The notes beneath the pieces were generated by a model. That model was given only the letters and a program-made list of their open reading frames with translations, did no database searches and was not told where the DNA came from. A stretch of 64,000 nt of DNA, from NCBI GenBank assembly GCA_024998565.1, contig JACOEM010000002.1, positions 464,522 through 528,521 on the forward strand. Reading direction: 5' to 3'. Below, one piece after another: positions 1-7,449 of the stretch (position 1 is its first letter; each line of letters starts with the position of its first letter). The position numbers and the translations under genes are program-made. Source of the DNA: Nitrospira sp. (GTDB lineage Bacteria; Nitrospirota; Nitrospiria; Nitrospirales; Nitrospiraceae).

Positions 1-156
1 CCGCGCGTTGCGCGAGCAAGAGGGCACCTGGCCGCACCATCCCTCCCGCTCTTGCATCTCATTCTTTCTCACCATTACAATGCCTCCGTAACCCGTTGGC
101 TTTCTGATTATTTCTGTCGCTTCTCGGCCGGGAAGAAGAAGGACCAGATATTATGA
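1..156 (+). CDS. possible 3' end of an upstream gene (partial)
   Basis: Reading frame 1 is open from the window edge to a TGA at 154-156, which would overlap the ATG of the next gene as ATGA, a usual sign of translational coupling. The encoded tail ends in a basic stretch (GKKKDQIL). Frame 2 is also open from the edge, to a TAA at about 90, so the true frame cannot be settled from 150 bases. No family is recognised. Confidence 0.25.
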   Translation, partial: PRVARARGHLAAPSLPLLHLILSHHYNASVTRWLSDYFCRFSAGKKKDQIL

Positions 157-2051
157 AAGTGGAGTATTCCAAGGGCGAGCGGGCTTCCAAAGAGCTGATC
201 CTCCTCAATCGTCAAAGTTTCGAAGCGACCAGCGGCCGGAAGATGAAGGTCATGTTGATCTTCCCGCCCGATTGGTTTCCTTCCGAACCCTATCTGAGCC
301 TCCCGTCCCTCACCGCCGTGCTTCGCCAGGCCGGGCATACGGTCATTCAAAAAGACATCAACCTTGAGATGTGGGATTGGTACTTCAGCGAGGATTTTCT
401 GAAGAAGGTCCTGCGCCGGGTGCCGCAGCAGCTCGACCGGCTCCGCAAGCTGGCGAAGAAACGCGAACTCGAAGAATGGGAGCAGGATCTCCAGCTCACC
501 CTCTGCGATCTGACGCGCCAGCGCATCGATGATCTGATCAAGAAGGCGGAGAAGGCGAAGGCGATCATTCGCGGAGAAGTCTTCTACGAAATCGACCAGT
601 TAGAGTGGGCTATTCATGTTTTCCGTGAGGTCACGTCGGTGATCTCGATGGTCTATGCCCCGGCCCGGATCTGCATGCCGCCGATGGAGACCGACCTCTC
701 CTATAAAGTCTTCGTGTCGCACGAGGTGATGGATGCGGTGAACGACACTCAGGTGAACATCTACCGCGACGTGTTCGAGCATCTGGTGAAGCCGGCGATT
801 GAGGCGGAGCAGCCGGACGTGGTCGGCATCTCGATCGTCTTGCAGCAGCAGATGTTTTCCTCCATGACGTTCTGCGCCCTCATCAAACAGCATTTTCCCC
901 ACATCCATGTGACGATCGGCGGCAACACGGTCACGCGTCTGCGCGATGTGCTCCCGCAGTCGCCGCTGTTTCAATACTTCGACAGTGCCGTGGTCTATGA
1001 GGGGGAGACGGCGTTTGTCCAGCTGGTGTCGGCGGTGGGGGCGAAGCGGAGCCTGGCCGATGTGCCGAACACCATCTATAAGGACGCGACCGGGGTGCAT
1101 GTCTCGGCGACGAGTTTCGCCGAAGACATGCATGCGCTGCCGCCGCCCGATTTTGACGGCCTGCCGCTCGACAAGTATTTCGTGCCGACCAAAATTTTGC
1201 CCTATCTGGCCACGCGCGGTTGCTACTGGGGCCGTTGCGAGTTCTGCGACCATGGCGAAGGCTACACGGCGGGATACCGGAGCAAGAAGATTCAGGACAT
1301 TCTCGGCGAGATCACGCATCTGCGCGACAAGTACGGCGCGAAGCATTTTCATTTTACCGACGAGTCCTATCCGCCGGCGCTGTTTCGCAAGCTGACGCGC
1401 GGCCTGATCGACAGCAATATGGGCATTGCCTGGACCACGCACATGCGGTTCGAGAAGAGCCTGCTGGAGGATCAAGTCTGGCAGGATGCGAAGGACTCGG
1501 GCTGCAAGTATCTCCACTTCGGCTATGAGTCGGGGAACGAGCGCGTGTTGAAGCTGATGGACAAGGCGACGACGACCGAGATCATGACGAAGCACCTGAA
1601 GTACACCGCCGAGGCCGGCATCTGGAACCACTGCATGGGCTTCTTCGGCTTTCCCGGCGAGACGCGGGAAGAAGCCTGGTCGTCGGTGGAGTTTTTGGAG
1701 CAGAACAAGGACCATGTGCATTCGCTCGGCTTCGGCACGTTCGATCTTGGCCGGCACAATCCGGTGGCGAAACATCCGGAGAAGTTCGGTGTGACCGCCT
1801 ATCGGAATCCCGAGTGGGACTTGGCGCTCGACTACTACTTCACCGTGAAGCAGGGGTTGAGCATTGAAGAAGCCGAACGGGTGTTCGAAGAATTCGAACG
1901 CAATCACCACCCCGGCTGGGATCTGCGGCTGTTCATCCGGGAATATATCTTTCTCTATATCGCGCGGTTCGGGTTACAGAAGCTGCCGGACCTGCAGTTC
2001 CGCTCGGCGAGGGTCGCGACGGTACCGCCGTCGCTTGCGGGGAAAATGTAG
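153..2051 (+). CDS. cobalamin-binding radical SAM protein (first of tandem pair)
   Basis: This 632-residue protein has the two-domain layout of the B12-binding radical SAM family (BchE/HpnP-like methylases and cyclases). An N-terminal Rossmann-type cobalamin-binding region starts near residue 31 (KVMLIFPPDW), followed by a long insert and a radical SAM TIM-barrel half. The cluster-binding cysteines are C357, C362 and C365 in RGCYWGRCEFC, which is CX4CX2C rather than the usual CX3CX2C; this spacing is known in some B12 radical SAM proteins. I see no DxHxxG cobalamin motif. A GAAGAAGGA ribosome site precedes the ATG. The next gene is a collinear paralogue, so a duplication is likely. The substrate is unknown; a methylation or rearrangement of a hydrophobic or peptide substrate is a guess. 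Confidence 0.88.
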   Translation: MKVEYSKGERASKELILLNRQSFEATSGRKMKVMLIFPPDWFPSEPYLSLPSLTAVLRQAGHTVIQKDINLEMWDWYFSEDFLKKVLRRVPQQLDRLRKLAKKRELEEWEQDLQLTLCDLTRQRIDDLIKKAEKAKAIIRGEVFYEIDQLEWAIHVFREVTSVISMVYAPARICMPPMETDLSYKVFVSHEVMDAVNDTQVNIYRDVFEHLVKPAIEAEQPDVVGISIVLQQQMFSSMTFCALIKQHFPHIHVTIGGNTVTRLRDVLPQSPLFQYFDSAVVYEGETAFVQLVSAVGAKRSLADVPNTIYKDATGVHVSATSFAEDMHALPPPDFDGLPLDKYFVPTKILPYLATRGCYWGRCEFCDHGEGYTAGYRSKKIQDILGEITHLRDKYGAKHFHFTDESYPPALFRKLTRGLIDSNMGIAWTTHMRFEKSLLEDQVWQDAKDSGCKYLHFGYESGNERVLKLMDKATTTEIMTKHLKYTAEAGIWNHCMGFFGFPGETREEAWSSVEFLEQNKDHVHSLGFGTFDLGRHNPVAKHPEKFGVTAYRNPEWDLALDYYFTVKQGLSIEEAERVFEEFERNHHPGWDLRLFIREYIFLYIARFGLQKLPDLQFRSARVATVPPSLAGKM

Positions 2052-2058
2052 CGAAGGC

Positions 2059-2170
2059 GTGAAACGTGGGACGTGAAAGGTCAAACGTGAAAGGTAAGAT
2101 GCGAGGATTGAATGTTGAACAGCAGCCAGCTCTCTTCAGGCCCTCTCACCTTTTACGTTGTATGTTTCAC
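2059..2170. repeat. GTGAAACGT-type inverted repeat, copy A
   Basis: This intergenic stretch has arms at 2059-2081 and 2148-2170 that are imperfect reverse complements (GTGAAACGTGGGACGTGAAA against GTGAAACATACAACGTAAAA). Within the arms the unit ACGTGAAA is repeated. It separates the two radical SAM paralogues and ends just before the ribosome site of the second one. Related copies lie at 4427-4510 and 9109-9178. Confidence 0.65.
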
Positions 2171-2181
2171 GGAAGAGGATT

Positions 2182-4143
2182 ATGAGTAGCTCCGGCTTGG
2201 TTCAAATCGACGGTCTGAGTCCGATCAGGAAAGAGGATCGGAAGACTTCCAAGGTCATGTTGTTGTTCCCGCCGGAGTGGGTGCCGACGGCGCCCTATCT
2301 CGCCTTGCCCGCGCTCACCTCCGTGTTGCGGGAGGCGGGGCACACCGTGGTGCAGCGCGACATCAACATCGAGATGTACGACCATTTCTTCACCATGGAG
2401 TTTTTAATCTGGGTGAAGGGGCGACTGGGCATGCAGCTGAAGCCGCTTCAGGACAAGGAAAAGGCGGGGAGGCTCACGGAACAGGAAGCCGCTCAGAAAG
2501 CGGTCTTGGAAGAGGCCTATGCGGTAGACGTGTTCGACCTGGCGGACCGGGCTGAAGATGCCAAGTTGGTCGTGCGGGGCGAACGGTTCTACGACGCAGA
2601 AAAGCTGGAGCGGGCGCTGAATACCTTCCGCGAAGCGATGCAGTACATTTCCGCGGCTTATTATCCCGCCTCGCTCGTGTTTTATCCGATGGAAAGTAAT
2701 CTGAGCTATCGGCCCGGTGTCTCGAAGGAAGTCTTCGCCTGTCTTGACGACGAACAGGTGAATGTCTATCGCGACATCTGCAATCAACTCGTGTTGCCCA
2801 GCGTGAGCAAAGAAAAGCCGGCGGTGATCGGCATCTCCATCGGCACGCAGATGCAGTTGATGGCGGGTCTCACGTTCTGCAAGATGATCAAGGAAAGTTT
2901 TCCCGACATCCACGTCGTGGTCGGCGGCAACGTCGTGACGCGGTTGCAGGAAGAGTGGGCGAAGCATGAGCGTTTCTTCACCGAGGTGTTCGACGCGGCC
3001 ATTTTGTACGAGGGCGAACATGCGCTGCTCTGGTACATCGAGGCGATGAACGGACAGCGCGCAATCGAGTCGGTGCCCAACCTCATGTATTACGAGTCCG
3101 GCGCGGTACAGCAGAGCAAGGAAGTGTACACGGAGAAAACGGCGGCGCTGCCGTTGCCGGACTTCGACGGCTTGCCGCTGGATCACTATTTCGTTCCTGA
3201 ACGGATCATTCCCTATCTCGCGACGCGCGGCTGCTACTGGGGCCGCTGCACCTTTTGCGATCACGGCCAGGGGTATTTCGATCAATACCGCGGCATGACG
3301 GCGCAGCATGTGGTCGAGCAGGTGACGGCGCTGCGGGATAAGTACCAGTGCAAACACTTCTTGTTCTCCGACGAATCTTACCCGCCCGCGTTGTTCAAGA
3401 AGGTGTCGCAGCTGCTGGTGGACCGGAACGTCGGTATCAAGTGGACGACGCTGATCCGTTTCGAAGAGACCTTGCAGGATCAGGCGGTCTGGGATCTGGC
3501 GGCGAAGGCGGGCTGCTGCACGCTCTACTACGGGATGGAGTCGGCGAACGAGCGCGTGCTGAACCTCATGGACAAACACGCGAAGAAGAGCGTGATTCAG
3601 AACAACCTCCATCAGGCGGCGAAGGCTGGTATCTGGAACCACGTGATGGCGTTTTACGGCTTTCCCGGCGAGACGCGGGAGGAGGCGCTGGAGACGCGGC
3701 AGTTCGTCATCGAGAACCAGCCGGTGATTCACTCCGTGGAGCTGTTCTACTTCGTGGCCTACCGCCACACGCCGATGGTGCGCAACCCGGATAAGTTCGG
3801 CATCACGATCCACAAGCAGGAAGAGTACGACCTGCCGCTGGATTACTATTACACGCTGAACGAGCCGGTGGGCATTTCCTGCCTCGATGCGATGCAGCTC
3901 TGTGAAGAATTTTATAAGAACGACTTCCGCCCTTGGGCGGTGCGGGTGAACAGCCGCGAGCATGTGTTCCTCTATATCTCCAAGTTCGGCACGAATAAGC
4001 TGCCGCAGATCTATGCGGCCACGAAGGACGGTGCGACGACGGCCGAAGGTGTCTCCGGTCTTGTGACCTGGCCGATGGCGATCGGTGAAGGGGATGAGGG
4101 AAAAGAGGGGATGTCTCGCGTGGTCTCCCACGGCGTGGGATAG
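2182..4143 (+). CDS. cobalamin-binding radical SAM protein (second of tandem pair)
   Basis: This 653-residue protein is a close, collinear paralogue of the gene before it. It has the KVMLLFPPEW start of the cobalamin-binding domain, the same long insert, and RGCYWGRCTFC with C351, C356 and C359 (CX4CX2C). The start at 2182 is chosen over an in-frame ATG at 2158 because GGAAGAGGA lies 2-10 bases before it and the earlier ATG sits inside repeat A. The C-terminus carries about 30 extra, acidic residues compared with the paralogue. The stop TAG is the first triplet of a structured repeat. The two may act in sequence or as a heterodimer on the same unknown substrate. Confidence 0.88.
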   Translation: MSSSGLVQIDGLSPIRKEDRKTSKVMLLFPPEWVPTAPYLALPALTSVLREAGHTVVQRDINIEMYDHFFTMEFLIWVKGRLGMQLKPLQDKEKAGRLTEQEAAQKAVLEEAYAVDVFDLADRAEDAKLVVRGERFYDAEKLERALNTFREAMQYISAAYYPASLVFYPMESNLSYRPGVSKEVFACLDDEQVNVYRDICNQLVLPSVSKEKPAVIGISIGTQMQLMAGLTFCKMIKESFPDIHVVVGGNVVTRLQEEWAKHERFFTEVFDAAILYEGEHALLWYIEAMNGQRAIESVPNLMYYESGAVQQSKEVYTEKTAALPLPDFDGLPLDHYFVPERIIPYLATRGCYWGRCTFCDHGQGYFDQYRGMTAQHVVEQVTALRDKYQCKHFLFSDESYPPALFKKVSQLLVDRNVGIKWTTLIRFEETLQDQAVWDLAAKAGCCTLYYGMESANERVLNLMDKHAKKSVIQNNLHQAAKAGIWNHVMAFYGFPGETREEALETRQFVIENQPVIHSVELFYFVAYRHTPMVRNPDKFGITIHKQEEYDLPLDYYYTLNEPVGISCLDAMQLCEEFYKNDFRPWAVRVNSREHVFLYISKFGTNKLPQIYAATKDGATTAEGVSGLVTWPMAIGEGDEGKEGMSRVVSHGVG

Positions 4144-4267
4144 CAGGCTGGTGAAAACGCCATCTCCCGGCGTTCTCGGGAGCGTGTCTCCCTGCGACGT
4201 ACCGCAAGGGTACGCCTCAGTCGCCACCCTCCCTGCGGCCTTGGCATATGACGTTTTGACCAGCCTG
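4141..4267 (+). repeat. structured palindromic element, copy 1
   Basis: The element begins at the TAG stop codon of the preceding gene. Its outer arms CAGGCTGGTGAAAACG (4144-4159) and CGTTTTGACCAGCCTG (4252-4267) pair fully apart from one G-G mismatch. Inside are a stem AACGCC/GGCGTT (4155-4173) and a hairpin CGTACC-GCAAG-GGTACG near 4198-4214. No U-tract follows, so it is not a standard terminator. See copies at 4284, 6091, 7241, 8967 and 12326. Confidence 0.85.
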
Positions 4268-4283
4268 CGAGGTGCGGATTGTG

Positions 4284-4406
4284 CCGGATGCTGAAAACGA
4301 CCTCCCGCGTCGTTCTCGGTTCGTCAACATCCTCAACGTACCCCTGGGGTACGCCTCCGGTTGTGACTCGCCTGTGGCCTAGTGGGACGCCGTTTTGAGC
4401 ATCCGG
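4284..4406 (+). repeat. structured palindromic element, copy 2
   Basis: This copy lies in tandem 16 bases after copy 1 and is the only one not at a stop codon. Its arms are CCGGATGCTGAAAACG (4284-4299) and CGTTTTGAGCATCCGG (4391-4406); the outer bases differ from copy 1 on both sides, so pairing is kept. The inner stem is AACGAC/GTCGTT and the central hairpin is CGTACCC-CTG-GGGTACG; both also differ from copy 1 in a compensated way. Confidence 0.82.
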
Positions 4407-4426
4407 TGTGGATGTGGAAAATATAT

Positions 4427-4510
4427 GGCGTGAAATGAGCGACGTTAAACGTGAGATAGAAAGCTCAGTGAGTTATTGAGCGAACGTTTCACGTTTTACG
4501 TCTCACGTGC
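4427..4510. repeat. GTGAAACGT-type inverted repeat, copy B
   Basis: The stretch holds GACGTTAAACGTGAGAT on one side and its imperfect reverse complement, ending in TTTACGTCTCACGTG, on the other. It lies directly after palindrome copy 2. It also contains the stop codon and the last codons of the minus-strand gene that ends at 4496. Confidence 0.6.
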
Positions 4511-4759
4511 AGGGTTCCGCGCCTCGTCCCGGACGAGGGTGGCTGCAAGTAACGCATACGAGGCTTCGACCAGGCGGGTCATCTCTTCGGCTTTTGTGTA
4601 GGCCTGCATGTATTTCTTGGGGTTGTTGGTGAGGTTGGCGAAGCGGCGCGGGGTCCAGAGATGGAGCAGGGCGTTGCGTTTCTGATCGAGTTGTTCGCGG
4701 GTAAAGGGCTGGGAGAGCGCAAAAAGTTCCAGTGCGTCGGTGAGGCGTTTCTCGGTCAT
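4496..4759 (-). CDS. small protein with a degenerate J-domain-like fold
   Basis: This 87-residue soluble protein is not firmly assigned. Residues about 8-70 follow the helix pattern of a J domain (an LELF start, a long basic helix II, and a final helix ending in EASYALL), but the HPD tripeptide that stimulates DnaK is replaced by WTP near residue 35. If the likeness is real, it would not activate Hsp70 in the normal way. The last codons and the stop fall inside repeat B, so the repeat has supplied the C-terminus. It is transcribed against its neighbours. Confidence 0.55.
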   Translation of the reverse strand: MTEKRLTDALELFALSQPFTREQLDQKRNALLHLWTPRRFANLTNNPKKYMQAYTKAEEMTRLVEASYALLAATLVRDEARNPARET

Positions 4760-4840
4760 GTCACGGAGTCTGGCAAGTCGACGATGACCCTGTCAATCTC
4801 ACACGGGCTGCCCCAGCGGCGATAGGCGGACCGGTTCATT

Positions 4841-6082
4841 ATGCCCACCACGCTTCCTATTTTTCAGCCCACGCCGATCTTCAAAGATCGCACCGACTAT
4901 CGACAGGTGCTCATCCGGGAAATGGATGCGGGCAAGATTCCGCTGAGCCTCGGCCGGGATTGCCCGGTGAAATGCGAGTTTTGTTACGAACTCGACCACT
5001 CCTACCGCGAAACCCTGGACCCGCCGAAAACCAGCGACGAAGACTGGAAGTTCATCCTCAACTACATCAGCCGGAAGCCCACCGATCCCACGCAGTTCTG
5101 GTGCCTCGGCGGCAACGAGTTCATGGAATGGACCGACCTTTTCCTGCATCCCAAAGCGATGGAATGGGTGGAGGACTTTCTGAAGTACACCGACAAGAGT
5201 ATTCAGTTCTTCACGGTCGGGTTCGTGCATGTGCCGAAGATTCACCAATTGGTCGCGCAGTATCCCGGCCGCATCAACTTCGAGCTTTCGGTCATCACGC
5301 TCAGTGAGTATCGGCAGCGCTTGATGCCGCATGCGCCTTCGGTGAAACATCTCATGAAAGTGCTGGACGGGCCTGCTGTGTCTTCCGCCAATTTCTATGC
5401 GTTCGACAAGGACACGATGTCCAAGGACGCCGCAACGATTTCGGCGATCAACCAGCAATGCGTGCTGTGGATGGGAACGTTGACTCCGGTTCGTGGGCTC
5501 AAGGAGGAGACGGCTTCGCTCATGCGGCAAGGACGGAAGTTCCTGCCGGATGAAGCGACACAGATCTATCACCTGGGATTGCCGAATCTGCAGACCATTC
5601 ATACGGAATCCTATACGACGGCGTTCTTGAGCCGCCGGCGTATTGTGAGCCTGTTCGATTCGTTGGAATTGGAGAAGAAGGATACGGTGGTGATGGCGGG
5701 GAGTGTCCATAAAATCCTGACCATGTACCGAAAGAATCGCGCGAAGTTTCTTTACGTCCCCAATGCCTTGCTCAGCGGCGATTCCGACTGCACGGTGCTC
5801 CTGACCTTCGACGACATCGCGCGACGTCTGACTAAGGAGAAGGTGGTGCATGTGCCCAAGTGCATCATGCAGTCGGGGCGTGGGCCCTATACCGACATCA
5901 CCGGCGTGACGCTGGAGCAGTTCAGCAAAAAGACCGGTGTGCGGGTGAAGGTGCTGCACAAGATCGATACCCGGTTCGCCAACCAACAGCTCTACCGCCA
6001 CGGCTCGCTCCAGAACTATGTCGAGCAATACCTCAAGCATCCGTTAAGGGGTGCCTATGAGGCTATGCCGCGCCCAGTCTAG
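4841..6082 (+). CDS. radical SAM protein of unknown function
   Basis: This 413-residue protein has a canonical radical SAM site, CPVKCEFC with C41, C45 and C48 (CX3CX2C), followed by a radical SAM barrel. It has no cobalamin domain and no further cysteine-rich auxiliary cluster that I can see. The C-terminal third (about residues 300-413) is a separate region with a VTLEQFSKKTGVRVKV segment that could be a small substrate-binding add-on. The start follows a weak TAGGCGGA ribosome site. It lies downstream of the tandem B12 radical SAM genes but is separated from them by repeats and an opposing gene, so a shared pathway is only possible. Structured palindrome copy 3 follows its TAG. Confidence 0.8.
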   Translation: MPTTLPIFQPTPIFKDRTDYRQVLIREMDAGKIPLSLGRDCPVKCEFCYELDHSYRETLDPPKTSDEDWKFILNYISRKPTDPTQFWCLGGNEFMEWTDLFLHPKAMEWVEDFLKYTDKSIQFFTVGFVHVPKIHQLVAQYPGRINFELSVITLSEYRQRLMPHAPSVKHLMKVLDGPAVSSANFYAFDKDTMSKDAATISAINQQCVLWMGTLTPVRGLKEETASLMRQGRKFLPDEATQIYHLGLPNLQTIHTESYTTAFLSRRRIVSLFDSLELEKKDTVVMAGSVHKILTMYRKNRAKFLYVPNALLSGDSDCTVLLTFDDIARRLTKEKVVHVPKCIMQSGRGPYTDITGVTLEQFSKKTGVRVKVLHKIDTRFANQQLYRHGSLQNYVEQYLKHPLRGAYEAMPRPV

Positions 6083-6090
6083 CAGGGTAG

Positions 6091-6213
6091 CCGGCTGGTG
6101 AAAACGCCATCTCCCGTCGTTCTCGGTCGCATCTCTCCCTGCGACGTACCGCAAGGGTACGCCTCAGTCGCTATCCTCCCTGCGGCCTAGGCAGATAGCG
6201 TTTTGACCAGCCG
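6091..6213 (+). repeat. structured palindromic element, copy 3
   Basis: The arms are CCGGCTGGTGAAAACG (6091-6106) and CGTTTTGACCAGCCG (6199-6213). A TAG precedes the element at 6088-6090, eight bases after the gene's own TAG at 6080-6082. The central hairpin CGTACC-GCAAG-GGTACG is identical to copy 1. The first base of the outer arm differs from copy 1. Confidence 0.84.
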
Positions 6214-6311
6214 TCCCAATTCCTACTCGTTCCCCTGCTTCGCTCAGTCGCCCTCTTGCAAAAAATACCCGCTCGGGGCAACATGCCGCCAACATCTTTC
6301 GTGAGGAATCT

Positions 6312-7241
6312 ATGCCCGGTCCGAGGCGATTGCAGTTCTATCAAGCCGATGTGTTCACGGATCAGCCGTTCGGCGGAAATCCCGTCGCCGTGTTTCCCGA
6401 TGCCGATGGCCTGACCGACGTTGAATTGCAGCAGATCGCCCGCGAGATGAATCTTTCCGAAACCGTGTTCGTGTTTCCTCCGACGGACAAGGCCGCCGTC
6501 GTGAAGATGCGTATCTTTACCCCGACGCAGGAAATTCCCTTTGCCGGGCATCCGGTGATCGGGACGTTTTTTGTGCTGGCCACCTTGGACCGTCTCGCGC
6601 TTCGGGAGCCTGTCACGCGGGTGCTGCAGGAATGTAATCTTGGTCTGTTTCCTGTCGATATCCATACGTGTAACGGCGTGATCGAGCGCGTGGTCATGGC
6701 GCAGCCGAGCCCGCAGTTTCTGGATGTCATCGACGAGCCGGAAGCGCTCTTCGCGATTGCCCGCTCCTTAGGCATTACCAAGGCGGTCATTTCAGAGACC
6801 CGTTTCCCGGTGCAGGTTGTTTCTACGGGGTTGCCGGTCATCATTGTGCCGGTGCGGACGCTCACGGCGGTGCGGCAGATCATTCCCGACGTCGCTGCCA
6901 TCGCGGAATTGTCTCAGCAGTATGGCGCCAACGGCATGATGGTGTTCAGCACCATGACCGTCGAGCAGTCGTCGAGTGTGCATACGCGGATGTTCGCTCC
7001 CTTGATCGGCATCGTGGAAGATCCCGCGACCGGGAGCGCGAGCGGGGCGTTGGGTGCCTATCTGGTCCAGCATGGTGTGGTGGACATCCGGCCATCGACC
7101 GAGATTACCGCCGAGCAGGGGTATGAGATCGATCGCCCCTCCCGCATTCTGATCCAGGTGGACTCAGACGACGATGTCATTCAGGGCGTGACGGTCGGCG
7201 GACAGGCGATGATGGTGGTGGAGGGGACGCTCACCTTTTAG
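6312..7241 (+). CDS. PhzF family isomerase
   Basis: This 309-residue protein shows the PhzF/DapF fold signatures: DVFTDQPFGGNPVAV near residues 13-27, the catalytic glutamate E50 in NLSET, FAGHPVIG in the first half, and EDPATGSASGALGAYL near residue 237. Family members are cofactor-free isomerases or hydratases of small acids. PhzF itself acts on 2,3-dihydro-3-hydroxyanthranilate, but most genomic homologues have unknown substrates. There are no phenazine genes nearby, so that pathway should not be inferred. A GTGAGGA ribosome site precedes the start, and palindrome copy 4 begins at its stop codon. Confidence 0.9.
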   Translation: MPGPRRLQFYQADVFTDQPFGGNPVAVFPDADGLTDVELQQIAREMNLSETVFVFPPTDKAAVVKMRIFTPTQEIPFAGHPVIGTFFVLATLDRLALREPVTRVLQECNLGLFPVDIHTCNGVIERVVMAQPSPQFLDVIDEPEALFAIARSLGITKAVISETRFPVQVVSTGLPVIIVPVRTLTAVRQIIPDVAAIAELSQQYGANGMMVFSTMTVEQSSSVHTRMFAPLIGIVEDPATGSASGALGAYLVQHGVVDIRPSTEITAEQGYEIDRPSRILIQVDSDDDVIQGVTVGGQAMMVVEGTLTF

Positions 7242-7366
7242 CAGGACGATGAAAACGCCATCTCACTGCGTTCTCGGTCGCCCGTCTCCCTGCGACGTCC
7301 TACAAGGGTACGACTCAGTTGCCGCGCTTCCTGCGGCCTTGTGACAGAGCGTTTTGATCGTCCTGC
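7241..7366 (+). repeat. structured palindromic element, copy 4
   Basis: The element starts within the stop TAG of the PhzF gene (7239-7241). Its arms GCAGGACGATGAAAACG (7241-7257) and CGTTTTGATCGTCCTGC (7350-7366) share the inner AAAACG/CGTTTT with the other copies. The outer GGACGAT differs from GGCTGGT in copy 1 and is compensated on the far side. The central hairpin is weaker here. Confidence 0.85.
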
Positions 7367-7449
7367 GGGAGATGATTGGGTACCTGTATTCTCGGAATCA
7401 CAGTGTGGCGTGGAATGTCATGTAGCCATGAATTACAGGTGAGGATGAT

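Noticed and set aside
600-4227. Long open frames antisense to the two radical SAM genes (600-1910 and 2404-4227).
   Set aside because: They are mirror frames of high-GC codon usage with biased composition (many H, R, Q), no ribosome sites and no family motifs.
4141-4406. The palindromic elements as simple rho-independent terminators.
   Set aside because: The arms are ~110 bases apart with inner stems, and no U-tract follows the right arm. A role in 3' end formation remains possible by another mechanism.
6312-7241. A phenazine biosynthesis pathway, suggested by the PhzF homologue.
   Set aside because: No other phz genes are present, and PhzF homologues are common without phenazine synthesis.
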